Shown piece by piece: positions 1-7,372 of a stretch of 10,351 nucleotides of DNA. The position numbers were made by a program, and so were the translations under genes. The notes under the pieces were generated by a model, which saw nothing but the letters and a program-made list of their open reading frames with translations, did no database searches and had not been told where the DNA came from. Within the stretch, counting starts at the first letter, position 1; every line of letters starts with the position of its first letter. This DNA comes from Thermodesulfatator sp. (GTDB lineage: Bacteria > Desulfobacterota > Thermodesulfobacteria > Thermodesulfobacteriales > Thermodesulfobacteriaceae): assembly GCA_027036915.1 (NCBI GenBank), contig JALWCD010000104.1, forward strand, positions 1 to 10,351, in the 5' to 3' direction.

Positions 1-641
1 ACGATCTTCCCGCCATGGACGACGACGATCTGCGCCGGGGACAACCCACCTGTCATCGGGCCTTTGACGAGGCCACGGCCATCCTGGCCGGAGACGGTCT
101 GCAGGCCCTGGCCTTCGAGCTCTTCTCTCACCCGGATCTCCTCCGGAGCACCTCTCCGGAAAGGCTGCTTCGGGCCATCCATCTGGTGGCCCGGGCCGCC
201 GGTATCCACGGGATGGTGGTGGGGCAAATGGCCGATCTGCTGGCCGAAGCCCGTCCGGTCTCCCGGGAAGAACTGGCTTACATCCATCGTCATAAGACCG
301 CGGCCCTGATCGCGGCCTCGGTGGTTTCGGGAGGGCTGCTGGCGGGCGGAGAGGGAGAGGCCCTTTCGGCCCTCAAACGATACGGTGAGGCCCTGGGGCT
401 GGCCTTTCAAATCGTGGACGACATCCTGGATGTCATCGGGGACGAAAAGGAACTCGGCAAACCCGTGGGCTCGGACGTGCGCCGAAAAAAGGCCACCTAT
501 CCGGCCCTGGTGGGGCTGGAGCAGGCCCGAGTCAGGGCCCGGGAACTGGTGGAGGAGGCCCTGGAGGCCCTTTCTCCTTTCGGAGAGAAGGCCCGGCCCC
601 TCCAGGCCCTTGCCCGATACGTTCTTTCCCGTAAAAATTAA
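1..641 (+). CDS. ispA: Polyprenyl (farnesyl/geranylgeranyl) diphosphate synthase, 5'-truncated by window edge
   Basis: This enzyme condenses isopentenyl diphosphate with allylic diphosphates in the cytoplasm, giving C15 to C20 prenyl diphosphates for quinones, carotenoids or lipid carriers. The reading frame is already open at base 3 (DLPAM followed by DDDD at 18-29 and LRRGQPT), which is the first Asp-rich motif of the family. The ATG at 15 is therefore internal and the true start lies upstream. The second Asp-rich motif, DDILD, is at 417-431, followed by the typical GKPVGSDVRRKKATYP segment. About 212 residues are visible of the roughly 290-300 usual for the family. Both metal-binding motifs are intact, so the enzyme should be active. 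Chain length cannot be judged because the residues just before the first motif are missing. The stop (639-641) is 6 bases before dxs, a common pairing that supports the isoprenoid role. The symbol is by family resemblance. Confidence 0.93.
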   Translation, partial: DLPAMDDDDLRRGQPTCHRAFDEATAILAGDGLQALAFELFSHPDLLRSTSPERLLRAIHLVARAAGIHGMVVGQMADLLAEARPVSREELAYIHRHKTAALIAASVVSGGLLAGGEGEALSALKRYGEALGLAFQIVDDILDVIGDEKELGKPVGSDVRRKKATYPALVGLEQARVRARELVEEALEALSPFGEKARPLQALARYVLSRKN

Positions 642-647
642 ATCCTC

Positions 648-2525
648 ATGAGCCGCATCCTCGAACGGGTGAACAGCCCCGAAGATCTCAAGACCCTGAA
701 CCTGACCGAGCTCAAAAAACTGGCCACCGAGCTGCGGGAGGTCATCATCGAAACCGTGGCCCGCAACGGGGGGCATTTGGCCCCCAACCTGGGTGTCATA
801 GAACTGACCCTGGCCCTGCATTATGTCTTCGATTCCCCCCGGGATCGCATCGTCTGGGACGTGGGGCACCAGTGCTACGCTCACAAGCTCATCACCGGTC
901 GGAAAGACCGTTTCCATACCCTGCGACAGTACGGAGGGATCGCGGGTTTCCCGAAAAGGGCCGAAAGCCCCCACGACATCGTGGAGACCGGCCACAGCAG
1001 CACCTCCATTTCGGCCGGGCTGGGGCTGGCCACCGGTCTCAGGCTCCAGCGGAAAGAGGGTCGGGTGCTGGTAGTTATCGGGGACGGTTCCATGACCGCC
1101 GGGCTGGCCTTTGAAGGGCTGAACAACGCCGGTCACCTAAAGGAAGATCTGATCGTGATCCTCAACGACAATGAAATGTCCATCTCGCCCAACGTGGGGG
1201 CCCTTTCGTCCTTTCTCTCACGCCGGATGACCGGGCGGCTGGCCCGTCGGCTCAAGAAAGACATCGAAAAGGTCATGGAAAGGCTTCCCGGGGGAGACCA
1301 TTTCCTGCACATGCTGAGAAAGAGCGAGGGACTCCTCAAGAGCGCCCTTACCCCGGGCATGCTCTTTGAGGCCCTGGGCTTCGATTATGTGGGGCCGGTG
1401 GATGGACATGATCTCGAGGGGCTGATCAAACTCTTCGAGAACATACGGGAGATGCGCGGCCCCCTTCTGGTGCACGTGCTCACCAAAAAGGGCAAAGGGT
1501 ATCTGCCGGCGGAAACCGACCCCGAAACCTTTCACGGGGTAGGACCCTTTGACCCCCAAACCGGAAAGGTCATCAAGAGTCCGGGCCCGCCTTCTTACAC
1601 CGAGGTCTTCAGCCGAACCATGTTGCGCCTGGGGGAACTGGAACCCAGGCTGGTGGCCATCACCGCGGCCATGCCCACCGGAACCGGCCTCAGGGCCTTT
1701 CAGCAACGGTTCCCGGAAAGGTTTTTCGATGTGGGGATCTGTGAGCAGCACGCGGTAACCTTCGCCGCGGGCCTGGCCCTGGAGGGCCTGATCCCGGTCT
1801 GCGCCATTTATTCCACCTTTCTCCAGCGCGCCTTCGATCAGATCATCCACGACGTGGCCCTTCCGAACCTCCATGTGATCTTCGCCCTGGACCGGGGAGG
1901 CCTGGTGGGCGAGGACGGCCCTACCCATCAGGGCCAGTTCGATCTCTCCTACCTGCGCCTCATTCCCAACGTTGTTCTGATGGCCCCCAAGGATGAAAAC
2001 GAACTGCAGCACATGCTCTACACCGCCCTTACTCTTCCCGGGCCGGTGGCGGTGCGCTACCCCCGGGGTTCGGGCCTGGGTGTTCCTCTGGACAACGAAT
2101 TCTTCGAGCTTCCCCTGGGGAAAGCGGAAGTCCTCCGCGAGGGCCAGGATCTCCTTATTCTGGCCGTAGGGAACATGGTCCATCCGGCCCTTACGGCGGC
2201 CGAGGAACTGGCCCGCAGGGGGCTTTCGGCCGCGGTGGTCAACGCCCGTTTCGTAAAACCCCTGGACGAGGAACTCATCTGCGAGCTTGCGGCCCAGACC
2301 GGCAGGGTGGTCACGGTGGAGGAAAATGTCCTTCACGGGGGGTTCGGTTCGGCGGTGGCCGAATGCCTGGCGGACCACGGACTCCGAGTACCCCTGAAAC
2401 GGATCGGATTGCCAGACAAGTTCATCGAACACGGGGCTCCGCAAATCCTTCGCCAGAAGTACGGTCTGACTCCCGAAGGGCTCTTTAAGGAAATTTACGC
2501 CTGGATATCCGAACTCAGGGCCTGA
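648..2525 (+). CDS. dxs: 1-deoxy-D-xylulose-5-phosphate synthase
   Basis: Thiamine-diphosphate enzyme that joins pyruvate and glyceraldehyde 3-phosphate to make DXP, the first and rate-setting step of the MEP isoprenoid pathway; cytoplasmic. At 625 residues it is full length for the family. Visible motifs in order: GGHLAPNLG near residues 41-49; GHSSTS at 115-120; the ThDP motif from GDG (145-147) to NDN (173-175); VGPVDGHD near 248-255; the pyrimidine-domain DVGICEQHA at 361-369 with catalytic Glu366; [15 protein letters not shown] at 415-429; and a C-terminal transketolase-like domain. The start fits the family ([15 protein letters not shown]). There is no clear Shine-Dalgarno before it, so translation probably depends on coupling with ispA 6 bases upstream. 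The two genes supply precursor and chain elongation of the same pathway. No odd residue or break was seen. Confidence 0.98.
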   Translation: MSRILERVNSPEDLKTLNLTELKKLATELREVIIETVARNGGHLAPNLGVIELTLALHYVFDSPRDRIVWDVGHQCYAHKLITGRKDRFHTLRQYGGIAGFPKRAESPHDIVETGHSSTSISAGLGLATGLRLQRKEGRVLVVIGDGSMTAGLAFEGLNNAGHLKEDLIVILNDNEMSISPNVGALSSFLSRRMTGRLARRLKKDIEKVMERLPGGDHFLHMLRKSEGLLKSALTPGMLFEALGFDYVGPVDGHDLEGLIKLFENIREMRGPLLVHVLTKKGKGYLPAETDPETFHGVGPFDPQTGKVIKSPGPPSYTEVFSRTMLRLGELEPRLVAITAAMPTGTGLRAFQQRFPERFFDVGICEQHAVTFAAGLALEGLIPVCAIYSTFLQRAFDQIIHDVALPNLHVIFALDRGGLVGEDGPTHQGQFDLSYLRLIPNVVLMAPKDENELQHMLYTALTLPGPVAVRYPRGSGLGVPLDNEFFELPLGKAEVLREGQDLLILAVGNMVHPALTAAEELARRGLSAAVVNARFVKPLDEELICELAAQTGRVVTVEENVLHGGFGSAVAECLADHGLRVPLKRIGLPDKFIEHGAPQILRQKYGLTPEGLFKEIYAWISELRA

Positions 2526-2540
2526 AGCTCTATTTTCGGC

Positions 2541-2570
2541 TTGACAATCTTTTTCCCTCTAAGCTAGCCT
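2541..2570 (+). promoter_or_regulatory. Candidate sigma-70 promoter for the EF-G-like/mogA/selD operon
   Basis: A perfect TTGACA lies at 2541-2546 in the 76-base gap after dxs. With an 18-base spacer the matching -10 position is TAGCCT (2565-2570), which keeps the key T, A and final T. The surroundings are more AT-rich than the flanking genes. It is the only sizeable gap before three overlapping genes, so it is the natural promoter site for them. The -10 is imperfect and no terminator for dxs was seen before it, so readthrough from dxs is also possible. Confidence 0.5.
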
Positions 2571-2589
2571 TTCCAAAAATAGGGGTGAT

Positions 2590-2596
2590 AAGGAGG
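2590..2596 (+). promoter_or_regulatory. Strong ribosome binding site of the EF-G-like gene
   Basis: AAGGAGG ends 5 bases before the ATG at 2602 and is continued by further G/A bases. It is a near-perfect anti-16S match, fixes the start of the EF-G-like gene, and is among the strongest Shine-Dalgarno sequences in the window. Confidence 0.8.
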
Positions 2597-2601
2597 AGGG
2601 C

Positions 2602-4602
2602 ATGCGCACTTTTGTACTTCTGGGACAGAGCGGGGCCGGGAAAACCGAACTGGCCAAAGCCATGCTTTCCCTGGCCGGGGCCCGTTTTAAACCACCCAAA
2701 GAAGGGCCCACCATCTCGGCCAGGGCCTATCATCTCGCCTGGCGGGGAACCCCTTATTATTTTCTCGACACCCCGGGAGACGACAACTTTCTGGGAGACA
2801 CCAGACTCTGCGCCTGGGCCGCGGACCTGGCGGTCCTGGTGGTGGATGCCACTTCCCCGGTCAAGGTCCAGCTGGAGAAGGCCTACGCCGCGGCCAGGGA
2901 TCTGGGGCTTCCCGTGCTGGTCTTCGTAAACAAGCTGGATCAGGAAAAGGCCCGCCTGGAGGACACTCTCTGTGATCTTCAGGAAAAACTCGAGCTCTGT
3001 CCGGTTCCCGTGGCCTATCCTCTGGGGGAGGAAGCCAACTTAAAGGGAATCATCGATCTCCTGAAACTCAAGGTTTACATCCCCGAAGGCTCGCGGGTTC
3101 GGGTGGAGAATCTTCCAGAGGACCTGGTGGCCCTGGCCGAAGGCCTGCGAAAGAACATGGTGGAATTCGCCGCGGAGGGGGAGGACGAACTCCTGGAAAA
3201 GTATCTGGAGGAAGAACACCTGGAACCCGAAGAGATCATGCGGGGGTTGAAAAAGGGCGTTCTTTCCGGAAAGATCGCCCCGGTCTGTGTGGGGTCGGTG
3301 GCGAGGCTCATCGGGGTGGCCCGCCTGCTGGATGCCATCCACGAACTGGGGCCCAGCCCCCAGGAGCGTGGCCCCTGGCTGGCCGAAGGGCAAGAGGGCT
3401 CGCTGGACCTGGCTCCGGACCCGGAGGCCCCCTGCACCCTCGTGGTTTACAAGACCCTGGTGGACCCCTATGCCGGAAGACTCTCCCTGGCCCGGGTGGT
3501 CTCGGGCACTCTGGCCTCAGAAGGGATGCTCTACAATCCCCGAAGGAAGACCAGGGAAAAATACGCTCATCTGTCGGTGGCCCAGGGCGACGAGCTTTAC
3601 GAGATTCCCGAGGCCCTGCCGGGCGCCCTGGTGGTCCTTCCCAAACTTTCGGAGACCCGAACCGGGGACACCCTGGTGGCAGAAGGACTCCAGGCCTTTG
3701 TTCCGCCACCGGATCTGCCCTCCCCGGTCCTGACCTACGCCCTCCATCCGGAAACCCGGGCCGACGAAGACAAGATCGGGCCGGCGCTGGCCAAACTTAA
3801 GGAGGAAGATCCCACCCTCCGGATAGGCCGGGATGAAGAGACCCGGGAGATCCTTATCTCCGGTCTGGGGCAGATCCATTTGGATCGCTCCCTGGAAAAG
3901 CTGCGGGAAAGGTACGGGGTCAGGGCCCGGATGACACTCCCCAGGATCCCCTACCGGGAGACCATCAAGAAAGCGGCCCAGGGGGTAATTTACCGGCACA
4001 AGAAACAGACCGGAGGGAGGGGACAGTTCGCCGAGGTCCATTTCCACGTTTTTCCCCTTCCCCGGGGCCAGGGTTTCGAATTCGTGGAGACCCTCACGGG
4101 TATGAACGTGCCCCGCAATTTCGTGCCCGCGGTGGAAAAAGGCGTACGGGAGGCCATGGAGAAGGGCCCTCTGGCGGGCTATCCCGTGGTGGACGTAAAG
4201 GTTCAGTTTTACGACGGGAAGTCCCACGAGGTGGACTCCTCGGATATGGCCTTCAAGATCGCGGCCTTCCACTGTTTCAAAAAGGCCCTGGAGCAATGTC
4301 AACCCGTCCTGCTTGAGCCCGTAATGGAGCTTGAAATCGAGGTTCCGGAGGAGTCCATGGGCGAGGTCATCGGGGATCTCAACGCCCGGCGGGGACGGGT
4401 ACTGGGCATGGAAAGCCGGGGTCGGTATCAATGCCTCCGGGCCCAGGCTCCCCTGGCCGAGCTCTTGCGTTACGCCCTGGATTTGAATAGTCTTACGGGA
4501 GGCCGGGGGACCTTCAGCATGAAATTCTCCCATTACGAGGAGGTTCCTCCGCCCCTGGCCCAGAAGGTGATTGAGGAGGCGCGCGCCAGTCAAGGCTCAT
4601 GA
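2602..4602 (+). CDS. EF-G-like translational GTPase paralogue (atypical G domain)
   Basis: 666-residue protein with EF-G architecture. The G domain has P-loop GQSGAGKT (8-15), DTPG (56-59), NKLD (110-113) and a G5-like CVGSV (229-233). Domain II holds DPYAGRLSLARVVSGTL (288-304). Domain III holds ISGLGQIHLDRSLEKL (419-434). Domain IV holds TGGRGQFAEV (470-479), VPRNFVPAVEKG (503-514) and YDGKSHEVDSSDMAFK (537-552). Domain V holds GEVIGDLNARRGRVLGME (587-604) and a closing HYEEVP. Domains II-V closely resemble EF-G-like paralogues rather than SelB or BipA. Two departures are seen in the G domain: the region from P-loop to DTPG is short, lacking much of switch I (no RGITI), and Asp60 replaces the catalytic His of DTPGH. 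Other EF-G-like proteins also lack that His. Canonical fusA is expected elsewhere in the genome. It is the first gene of a coupled trio with mogA and selD. Its exact role is unknown; ribosome binding is inferred from intact domain IV. Confidence 0.88.
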   Translation: MRTFVLLGQSGAGKTELAKAMLSLAGARFKPPKEGPTISARAYHLAWRGTPYYFLDTPGDDNFLGDTRLCAWAADLAVLVVDATSPVKVQLEKAYAAARDLGLPVLVFVNKLDQEKARLEDTLCDLQEKLELCPVPVAYPLGEEANLKGIIDLLKLKVYIPEGSRVRVENLPEDLVALAEGLRKNMVEFAAEGEDELLEKYLEEEHLEPEEIMRGLKKGVLSGKIAPVCVGSVARLIGVARLLDAIHELGPSPQERGPWLAEGQEGSLDLAPDPEAPCTLVVYKTLVDPYAGRLSLARVVSGTLASEGMLYNPRRKTREKYAHLSVAQGDELYEIPEALPGALVVLPKLSETRTGDTLVAEGLQAFVPPPDLPSPVLTYALHPETRADEDKIGPALAKLKEEDPTLRIGRDEETREILISGLGQIHLDRSLEKLRERYGVRARMTLPRIPYRETIKKAAQGVIYRHKKQTGGRGQFAEVHFHVFPLPRGQGFEFVETLTGMNVPRNFVPAVEKGVREAMEKGPLAGYPVVDVKVQFYDGKSHEVDSSDMAFKIAAFHCFKKALEQCQPVLLEPVMELEIEVPEESMGEVIGDLNARRGRVLGMESRGRYQCLRAQAPLAELLRYALDLNSLTGGRGTFSMKFSHYEEVPPPLAQKVIEEARASQGS

Positions 4603-5087
4603 AGGCCGGAGTCCTGACCATAAGCGACCGGGGAGCCCGGGGAGAACGGGAAGATCTTTCGGGTTCGCTCCTTAAGAGAAAACTTACGGAGGCCGGTTTC
4701 GAGGTCTCGCACTATCGGATCGTGCCTGACGAATACGAGGAAATCCTGGCCATCCTCATCGACTGGGCCGATCGGGAAAGACTGGCCCTCATCCTGACCA
4801 CCGGAGGCACCGGTCTTTCCCCCCGGGATGTGACCCCGGAGGCCACCCGGGCGGCCCTGGAAAGGGAGATTCCGGGCATAGCCGAGGCCCTGCGCCTTTC
4901 CGGCTTAAAACACACGCCTTACGCCATGCTTTCAAGGGGGCTTGCGGGCATTAGGCGCGGGACCCTGATCGTCAATCTCCCCGGAAGCCCGAAGGCCGTG
5001 GAGGAGGCCTGGGAGGTGCTGGCCCCGGTGTTAAAACACGCCCTGGAGAAGATTCAGGGCTCGGAGGCGGAGTGTGCCCGAGGTTAA
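4599..5087 (+). CDS. mogA: Molybdopterin adenylyltransferase (MogA/MoaB family)
   Basis: 162-residue MPT-binding domain protein, normal length for single-domain MogA/MoaB. Proteins of this type adenylylate molybdopterin so that molybdate or tungstate can be inserted by MoeA; cytoplasmic. Motifs: LTISDRGARGEREDLSG near the N-terminus, LTTGGTGLSPRDVTPEAT (66-83) with the conserved Asp77, and NLPGSPKAVEE (126-136). The PRDVTPEAT form favours MogA over E. coli-type MoaB, but the two names are used loosely, so the symbol is probable rather than certain. The start ATG overlaps the EF-G-like stop as ATGA, indicating coupled translation, and the 3' end overlaps selD by 14 bases. Grouping with selD is sensible, since several Mo/W-pterin enzymes of anaerobes also use selenocysteine. 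Confidence 0.9.
   Translation: MKAGVLTISDRGARGEREDLSGSLLKRKLTEAGFEVSHYRIVPDEYEEILAILIDWADRERLALILTTGGTGLSPRDVTPEATRAALEREIPGIAEALRLSGLKHTPYAMLSRGLAGIRRGTLIVNLPGSPKAVEEAWEVLAPVLKHALEKIQGSEAECARG
5063..5067 (+). promoter_or_regulatory. Ribosome binding site that decides the selD start
   Basis: GGAGG at 5063-5067, inside the end of mogA, stands 6 bases before the GTG at 5074. This is ideal spacing and supports GTG 5074 as the selD start. The TTG at 5164 and the ATG at 5098 have no comparable site upstream. Confidence 0.75.
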
Positions 5088-6120
5088 GCTCACCCGGATG
5101 GTAAAGGCCGCGGGCTGAGCGGCCAAACTCCCGCCAGCGGAGCTGGCCGAAATACTCTCCGGCTTGAACCTTCCCCGGGTCCCGGAGCTTTTGCTGGGCA
5201 TAGAACACGGCTCGGATGCCGCGGTTTACCGGCTGGGGGAAGAGCTGGCCCTGGCGGTAAGCGTGGATTTCTTCACCCCGGTGGTGGACGACCCTTATCT
5301 TTTCGGACAGATTGCGGCCGCCAACGCCCTTTCCGATCTCTACGCCCTGGGAGCCCGGCCCATTCTGGCCTTAAACATCGTGGGCTTCCCCAAAAAGGGA
5401 CTCGACCGGAACATCCTTCGCCGAATCCTCCAGGGAGGGGCCGACAAGGTGGCGGAGGCCGGAGCAGCCGTGGGAGGGGGGCACAGTGTGGACGACCCGG
5501 AGATCAAATACGGACTCTGTGTGATAGGGGTGGTCTCCCCGGAAAAATTCGTCTCCAATCGCGGGGCCCGCCCCGGGGACCGTTTGATCCTCACCAAACC
5601 TCTCGGGACCGGCATCCTCTCCACAGCCCTTAAAGGGGGGCTCCTTACCCCGGAAAATCCGGCTTACGCCCGCCTGATCGAGACCATGGTCACCCTCAAC
5701 CGGGCGGCTTCGGAAGCCATGCTTGAGGTGGGGGTGAACGCCGCCACGGACATCACCGGTTTCGGTCTGCTGGGACACGCCCTGGAGATGGCCGAAGCCA
5801 GCGGAGTCACCCTGGTCTTCCAGGCCTCAAGGGTGCCGGTCCTGCCCCAGACCATGGAGTTTTTAAAACTCGGGATGTCTCCGGAGGGGGACCTTGCCAA
5901 CCAGGCCTTTTGTGAGAAAAAGGTTCGGGTCCTTCCGGGGGTGGATCCCCTAAAACTTGCCGTGCTCTACGACGCCCAGACCTCCGGGGGGCTCCTCCTC
6001 TCGGTGGCCCCGGAGAAGGCGGAAAGGCTTTATGAGAGATTGCTGGAGAAAGGAGTGTTGGAGGCGGCCTTCGTGGGAGAGGTCAGGGAAGGGCCGGCCG
6101 CTCTCGAAGTTCACCCCTGA
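5074..6120 (+). CDS. selD: Selenide, water dikinase (selenophosphate synthetase), selenocysteine-containing, UGA read through
   Basis: SelD makes selenophosphate from selenide and ATP, the selenium donor for selenocysteinyl-tRNA; cytoplasmic. With GTG at 5074 as start and TGA at 5116-5118 read as selenocysteine, the protein is 348 residues, the family's usual size. It begins VPEVKLTRMVKAAG-U-AAKLPP, so Sec15 falls on the position of the catalytic Cys/Sec (Cys17 in E. coli) and Lys18 on the catalytic Lys. Later motifs: GSDAAVYRL, VDFFTPVVDDPYLFG, AAANALSDLYALG, GGGHSVDDPE, TKPLGTGIL, DITGFGLLGHALEM and DAQTSGGLLLSV. Starting at TTG 5164 would remove the catalytic loop while the family match continues upstream across the TGA, so readthrough is the best explanation. 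A candidate SECIS follows at once. It overlaps mogA by 14 bases, and its stop abuts the stop of the convergent TlpA-like gene. Sec-containing SelD proteins are known in other bacteria and archaea. Confidence 0.95.
5116..5118 (+). other. In-frame TGA recoded as selenocysteine (Sec15 of SelD)
   Basis: The TGA is flanked by codons for KAAG and AAKLPP, the conserved catalytic loop of selenophosphate synthetase, where this residue is Cys or Sec. Frame and family similarity continue unbroken on both sides, which argues against a nonsense mutation. Confidence 0.92.
5120..5149 (+). promoter_or_regulatory. Candidate bacterial SECIS hairpin of selD
   Basis: A perfect 6-base inverted repeat, CGGCCA (5120-5125) and TGGCCG (5144-5149), starts one base after the TGA. 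Inside it CTCC (5128-5131) can pair with GGAG (5139-5142), leaving a small internal loop (AA against C) and a 7-base apical loop CGCCAGC containing a G at its second position. Placement directly after the UGA and inside the coding sequence matches bacterial SECIS elements bound by SelB. The UGA-to-loop distance is at the short end of the usual range. The pairing was found by eye, without an energy calculation. Confidence 0.75.
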
Positions 6121-6606
6121 TTATTCCGCGAGATACTCTCTGATCTTCTTTTCCAGATATTTCCGGCCCGCGTAGCCCACCAGACGTTTGACCACCTGGC
6201 CCTCTTTGTCGATGATAAAAGTGGTGGGAGTGATGTAGACGTTTCCGAAGGCCTGAATGATTTCCTCGCTGGCCAGCCCCACGGGATAGGTAATGCCCTT
6301 GGCCTTAACGATCTGAGGCAGAAGAGGGGACCCCTCCTGGTCCACCATCAGGCTGATGACCACCAGCCCCTGGTCTTCATATTCCCGGTAAAGCCTGGCC
6401 AGTTCCTTGAGCTCCACCATACACGGGGGACAGTGGCTGGCAAAAAAGTTCACGATCACCACCTTCCCCCGAAAGGCGGAAAGCCGGTAATCCTTGCCGT
6501 CAAGGCCCGTAAACCGGATCTCCGGGGCCTTTTTGGGATAGGAAAACCCCATGCCCACCAGGAAGATCAGGGCCAGGACAAGCGCCACACTTGTATACCT
6601 CTTCAT
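6121..6606 (-). CDS. TlpA/ResA-type thiol-disulfide oxidoreductase, membrane-anchored or exported
   Basis: 161-residue thioredoxin-fold protein. Residues 1-21 form an N-terminal signal or anchor (KRY, then a long hydrophobic run), with no lipobox Cys. The catalytic CPPC is at 59-62 after VNFFASH, the cis-Pro loop is TPTTF (126-130), and IIDKEG follows in the usual position, so the fold is AhpC-TSA/Redoxin/TlpA-like. Such proteins act outside the cytoplasmic membrane, reducing disulfides, often for cytochrome c maturation; the substrate here is unknown. A good Shine-Dalgarno, AAGGAG (complement of 6615-6620), stands 8 bases before the ATG. The start overlaps the creatininase-family stop as ATGA, so the two genes are probably co-transcribed. 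Its stop touches the selD stop with no spacer. Confidence 0.9.
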   Translation of the reverse strand: MKRYTSVALVLALIFLVGMGFSYPKKAPEIRFTGLDGKDYRLSAFRGKVVIVNFFASHCPPCMVELKELARLYREYEDQGLVVISLMVDQEGSPLLPQIVKAKGITYPVGLASEEIIQAFGNVYITPTTFIIDKEGQVVKRLVGYAGRKYLEKKIREYLAE

Positions 6607-7319
6607 AACTCGAACTCCTTAAGGCTTTTTATTATTAATTCTAACCCCTCCGCCAGCCGGTGGGCAAGCCTTTGGCCCTTCTCTGGATCGGCCTTTCCGG
6701 GATCCCCCCAGACGCCCCCGGGCCAGAAGCGGCGCTTGTTCGAAACCAGGAAATACTTCGGAAAATTTGGGTACTCGGCCTGGCCCTCCCCTTTCACCAG
6801 CTCCGGATAGAAGTACTTTATGAGGGCTGTTTCCCACTCTCCGGCATGGGAGTCTCCCGGGGTTTCGATCAGATCACGGGCATAGTCACGCAGAAGATCC
6901 AGGATGGAGGCCACGGCCACCCTTACCCGGGGGTGTTCGGCCAGAAAGGCTTCGGCGGCATCCAGGATAAAGGCCATGTGTGTGCCACCGGCATGTCCGG
7001 AAACCAGAAGAAAGAGTTCAAAGCCCTGACGATGGAAGGCCCGGAGGAGATCCAGCACCAGGGCCCGGAGGGTCTCGCCCCGAAGGGAGATGGTCCCCGG
7101 GTGATCCGAAGTGCTGCGACAAAGGCCGTAGTAAACCGGAGGGGCCACCAGAAGAGGGGTCCGCCGGGCGGCCAGCTCCGCCACCCGATAGATGGTATAG
7201 ACATCGGTGGCCAGGGGAAGGTGGGCCCCGTGTTCCTCTACCGAGCCGAAGGGGATGAGGACCGGAACCTCCCTGGAAAGCCTTTCCACCTCGGGAAAGG
7301 TCAGCTGCTCCATAAGCAT
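6603..7319 (-). CDS. Creatininase-family metal-dependent amidohydrolase
   Basis: 238 residues, normal for the family. Features seen: LIPFGSVEEHGAHLPLATD (21-39) with likely metal ligands Glu29, His31-region and Asp39, SGHAGGTH (107-114) in place of the usual NGHGGN, HAGEWET (158-164) with Glu161, and GVWGDPGKADPEKG (202-215) near the C-terminus. The fold covers creatininase, the mycofactocin peptidase MftE and archaeal FAPy deformylase, so substrate cannot be assigned; no mycofactocin genes are visible here. It is cytoplasmic, with no signal peptide. Two in-frame ATGs lie two codons apart (7319 and 7313) and neither has an evident Shine-Dalgarno, so the start is uncertain by two residues. It is the first gene of a two-gene minus-strand unit with the TlpA-like gene, and is divergent from miaB. 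Confidence 0.88.
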   Translation of the reverse strand: MLMEQLTFPEVERLSREVPVLIPFGSVEEHGAHLPLATDVYTIYRVAELAARRTPLLVAPPVYYGLCRSTSDHPGTISLRGETLRALVLDLLRAFHRQGFELFLLVSGHAGGTHMAFILDAAEAFLAEHPRVRVAVASILDLLRDYARDLIETPGDSHAGEWETALIKYFYPELVKGEGQAEYPNFPKYFLVSNKRRFWPGGVWGDPGKADPEKGQRLAHRLAEGLELIIKSLKEFEL

Positions 7320-7326
7320 GGTCTAA

Positions 7327-7355
7327 AGTGTAAGCCCCGGAAAGACCCCATGCAA
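7327..7355 (-). promoter_or_regulatory. Possible promoter of the creatininase/TlpA unit
   Basis: On the minus strand TTGCAT (complement of 7350-7355) and TACACT (complement of 7327-7332) are separated by 17 bases, a sigma-70-like arrangement with three and four matches to consensus. Transcription would begin within a few bases of the ATG at 7319, making the message leaderless or nearly so, which fits the missing ribosome binding site. Weak evidence. Confidence 0.3.
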
Positions 7356-7372
7356 GCCTGGCCATTCGGGAG

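Noticed and set aside
15..641. ATG at 15 as the real start of the prenyl synthase gene
   Set aside because: It is inside the first Asp-rich motif (LPAM then DDDD), and the frame is open to the window edge, so it is an internal Met.
1218..2444. 408-codon minus-strand ORF opposite dxs
   Set aside because: It lies wholly within dxs, has no recognisable family and shows the low-complexity composition of an antisense frame in GC-rich DNA.
2526..2601. Rho-independent terminator after dxs
   Set aside because: The gap has a T-rich run (around 2549-2554) but no GC-rich stem before it.
3517..4593. 358-codon minus-strand ORF opposite the EF-G-like gene
   Set aside because: The plus strand encodes conserved EF-G domains throughout; the reverse frame has no motif or ribosome site and is a GC-driven shadow.
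2602..4602. EF-G-like gene as SelB, the Sec-specific elongation factor, given the nearby selD
   Set aside because: Domains III-V are EF-G type and there is no winged-helix SECIS-binding C-terminus as in SelB.
5098..5118. selD as a pseudogene with a nonsense TGA
   Set aside because: The TGA sits exactly at the catalytic Cys/Sec position with a hairpin after it, and the rest of the gene is intact, so recoding is far more likely.
5164..6120. selD starting at TTG 5164 as a 318-residue protein
   Set aside because: It has no ribosome binding site and would lack the catalytic Cys/Sec and Lys loop, while family similarity continues upstream through the TGA.
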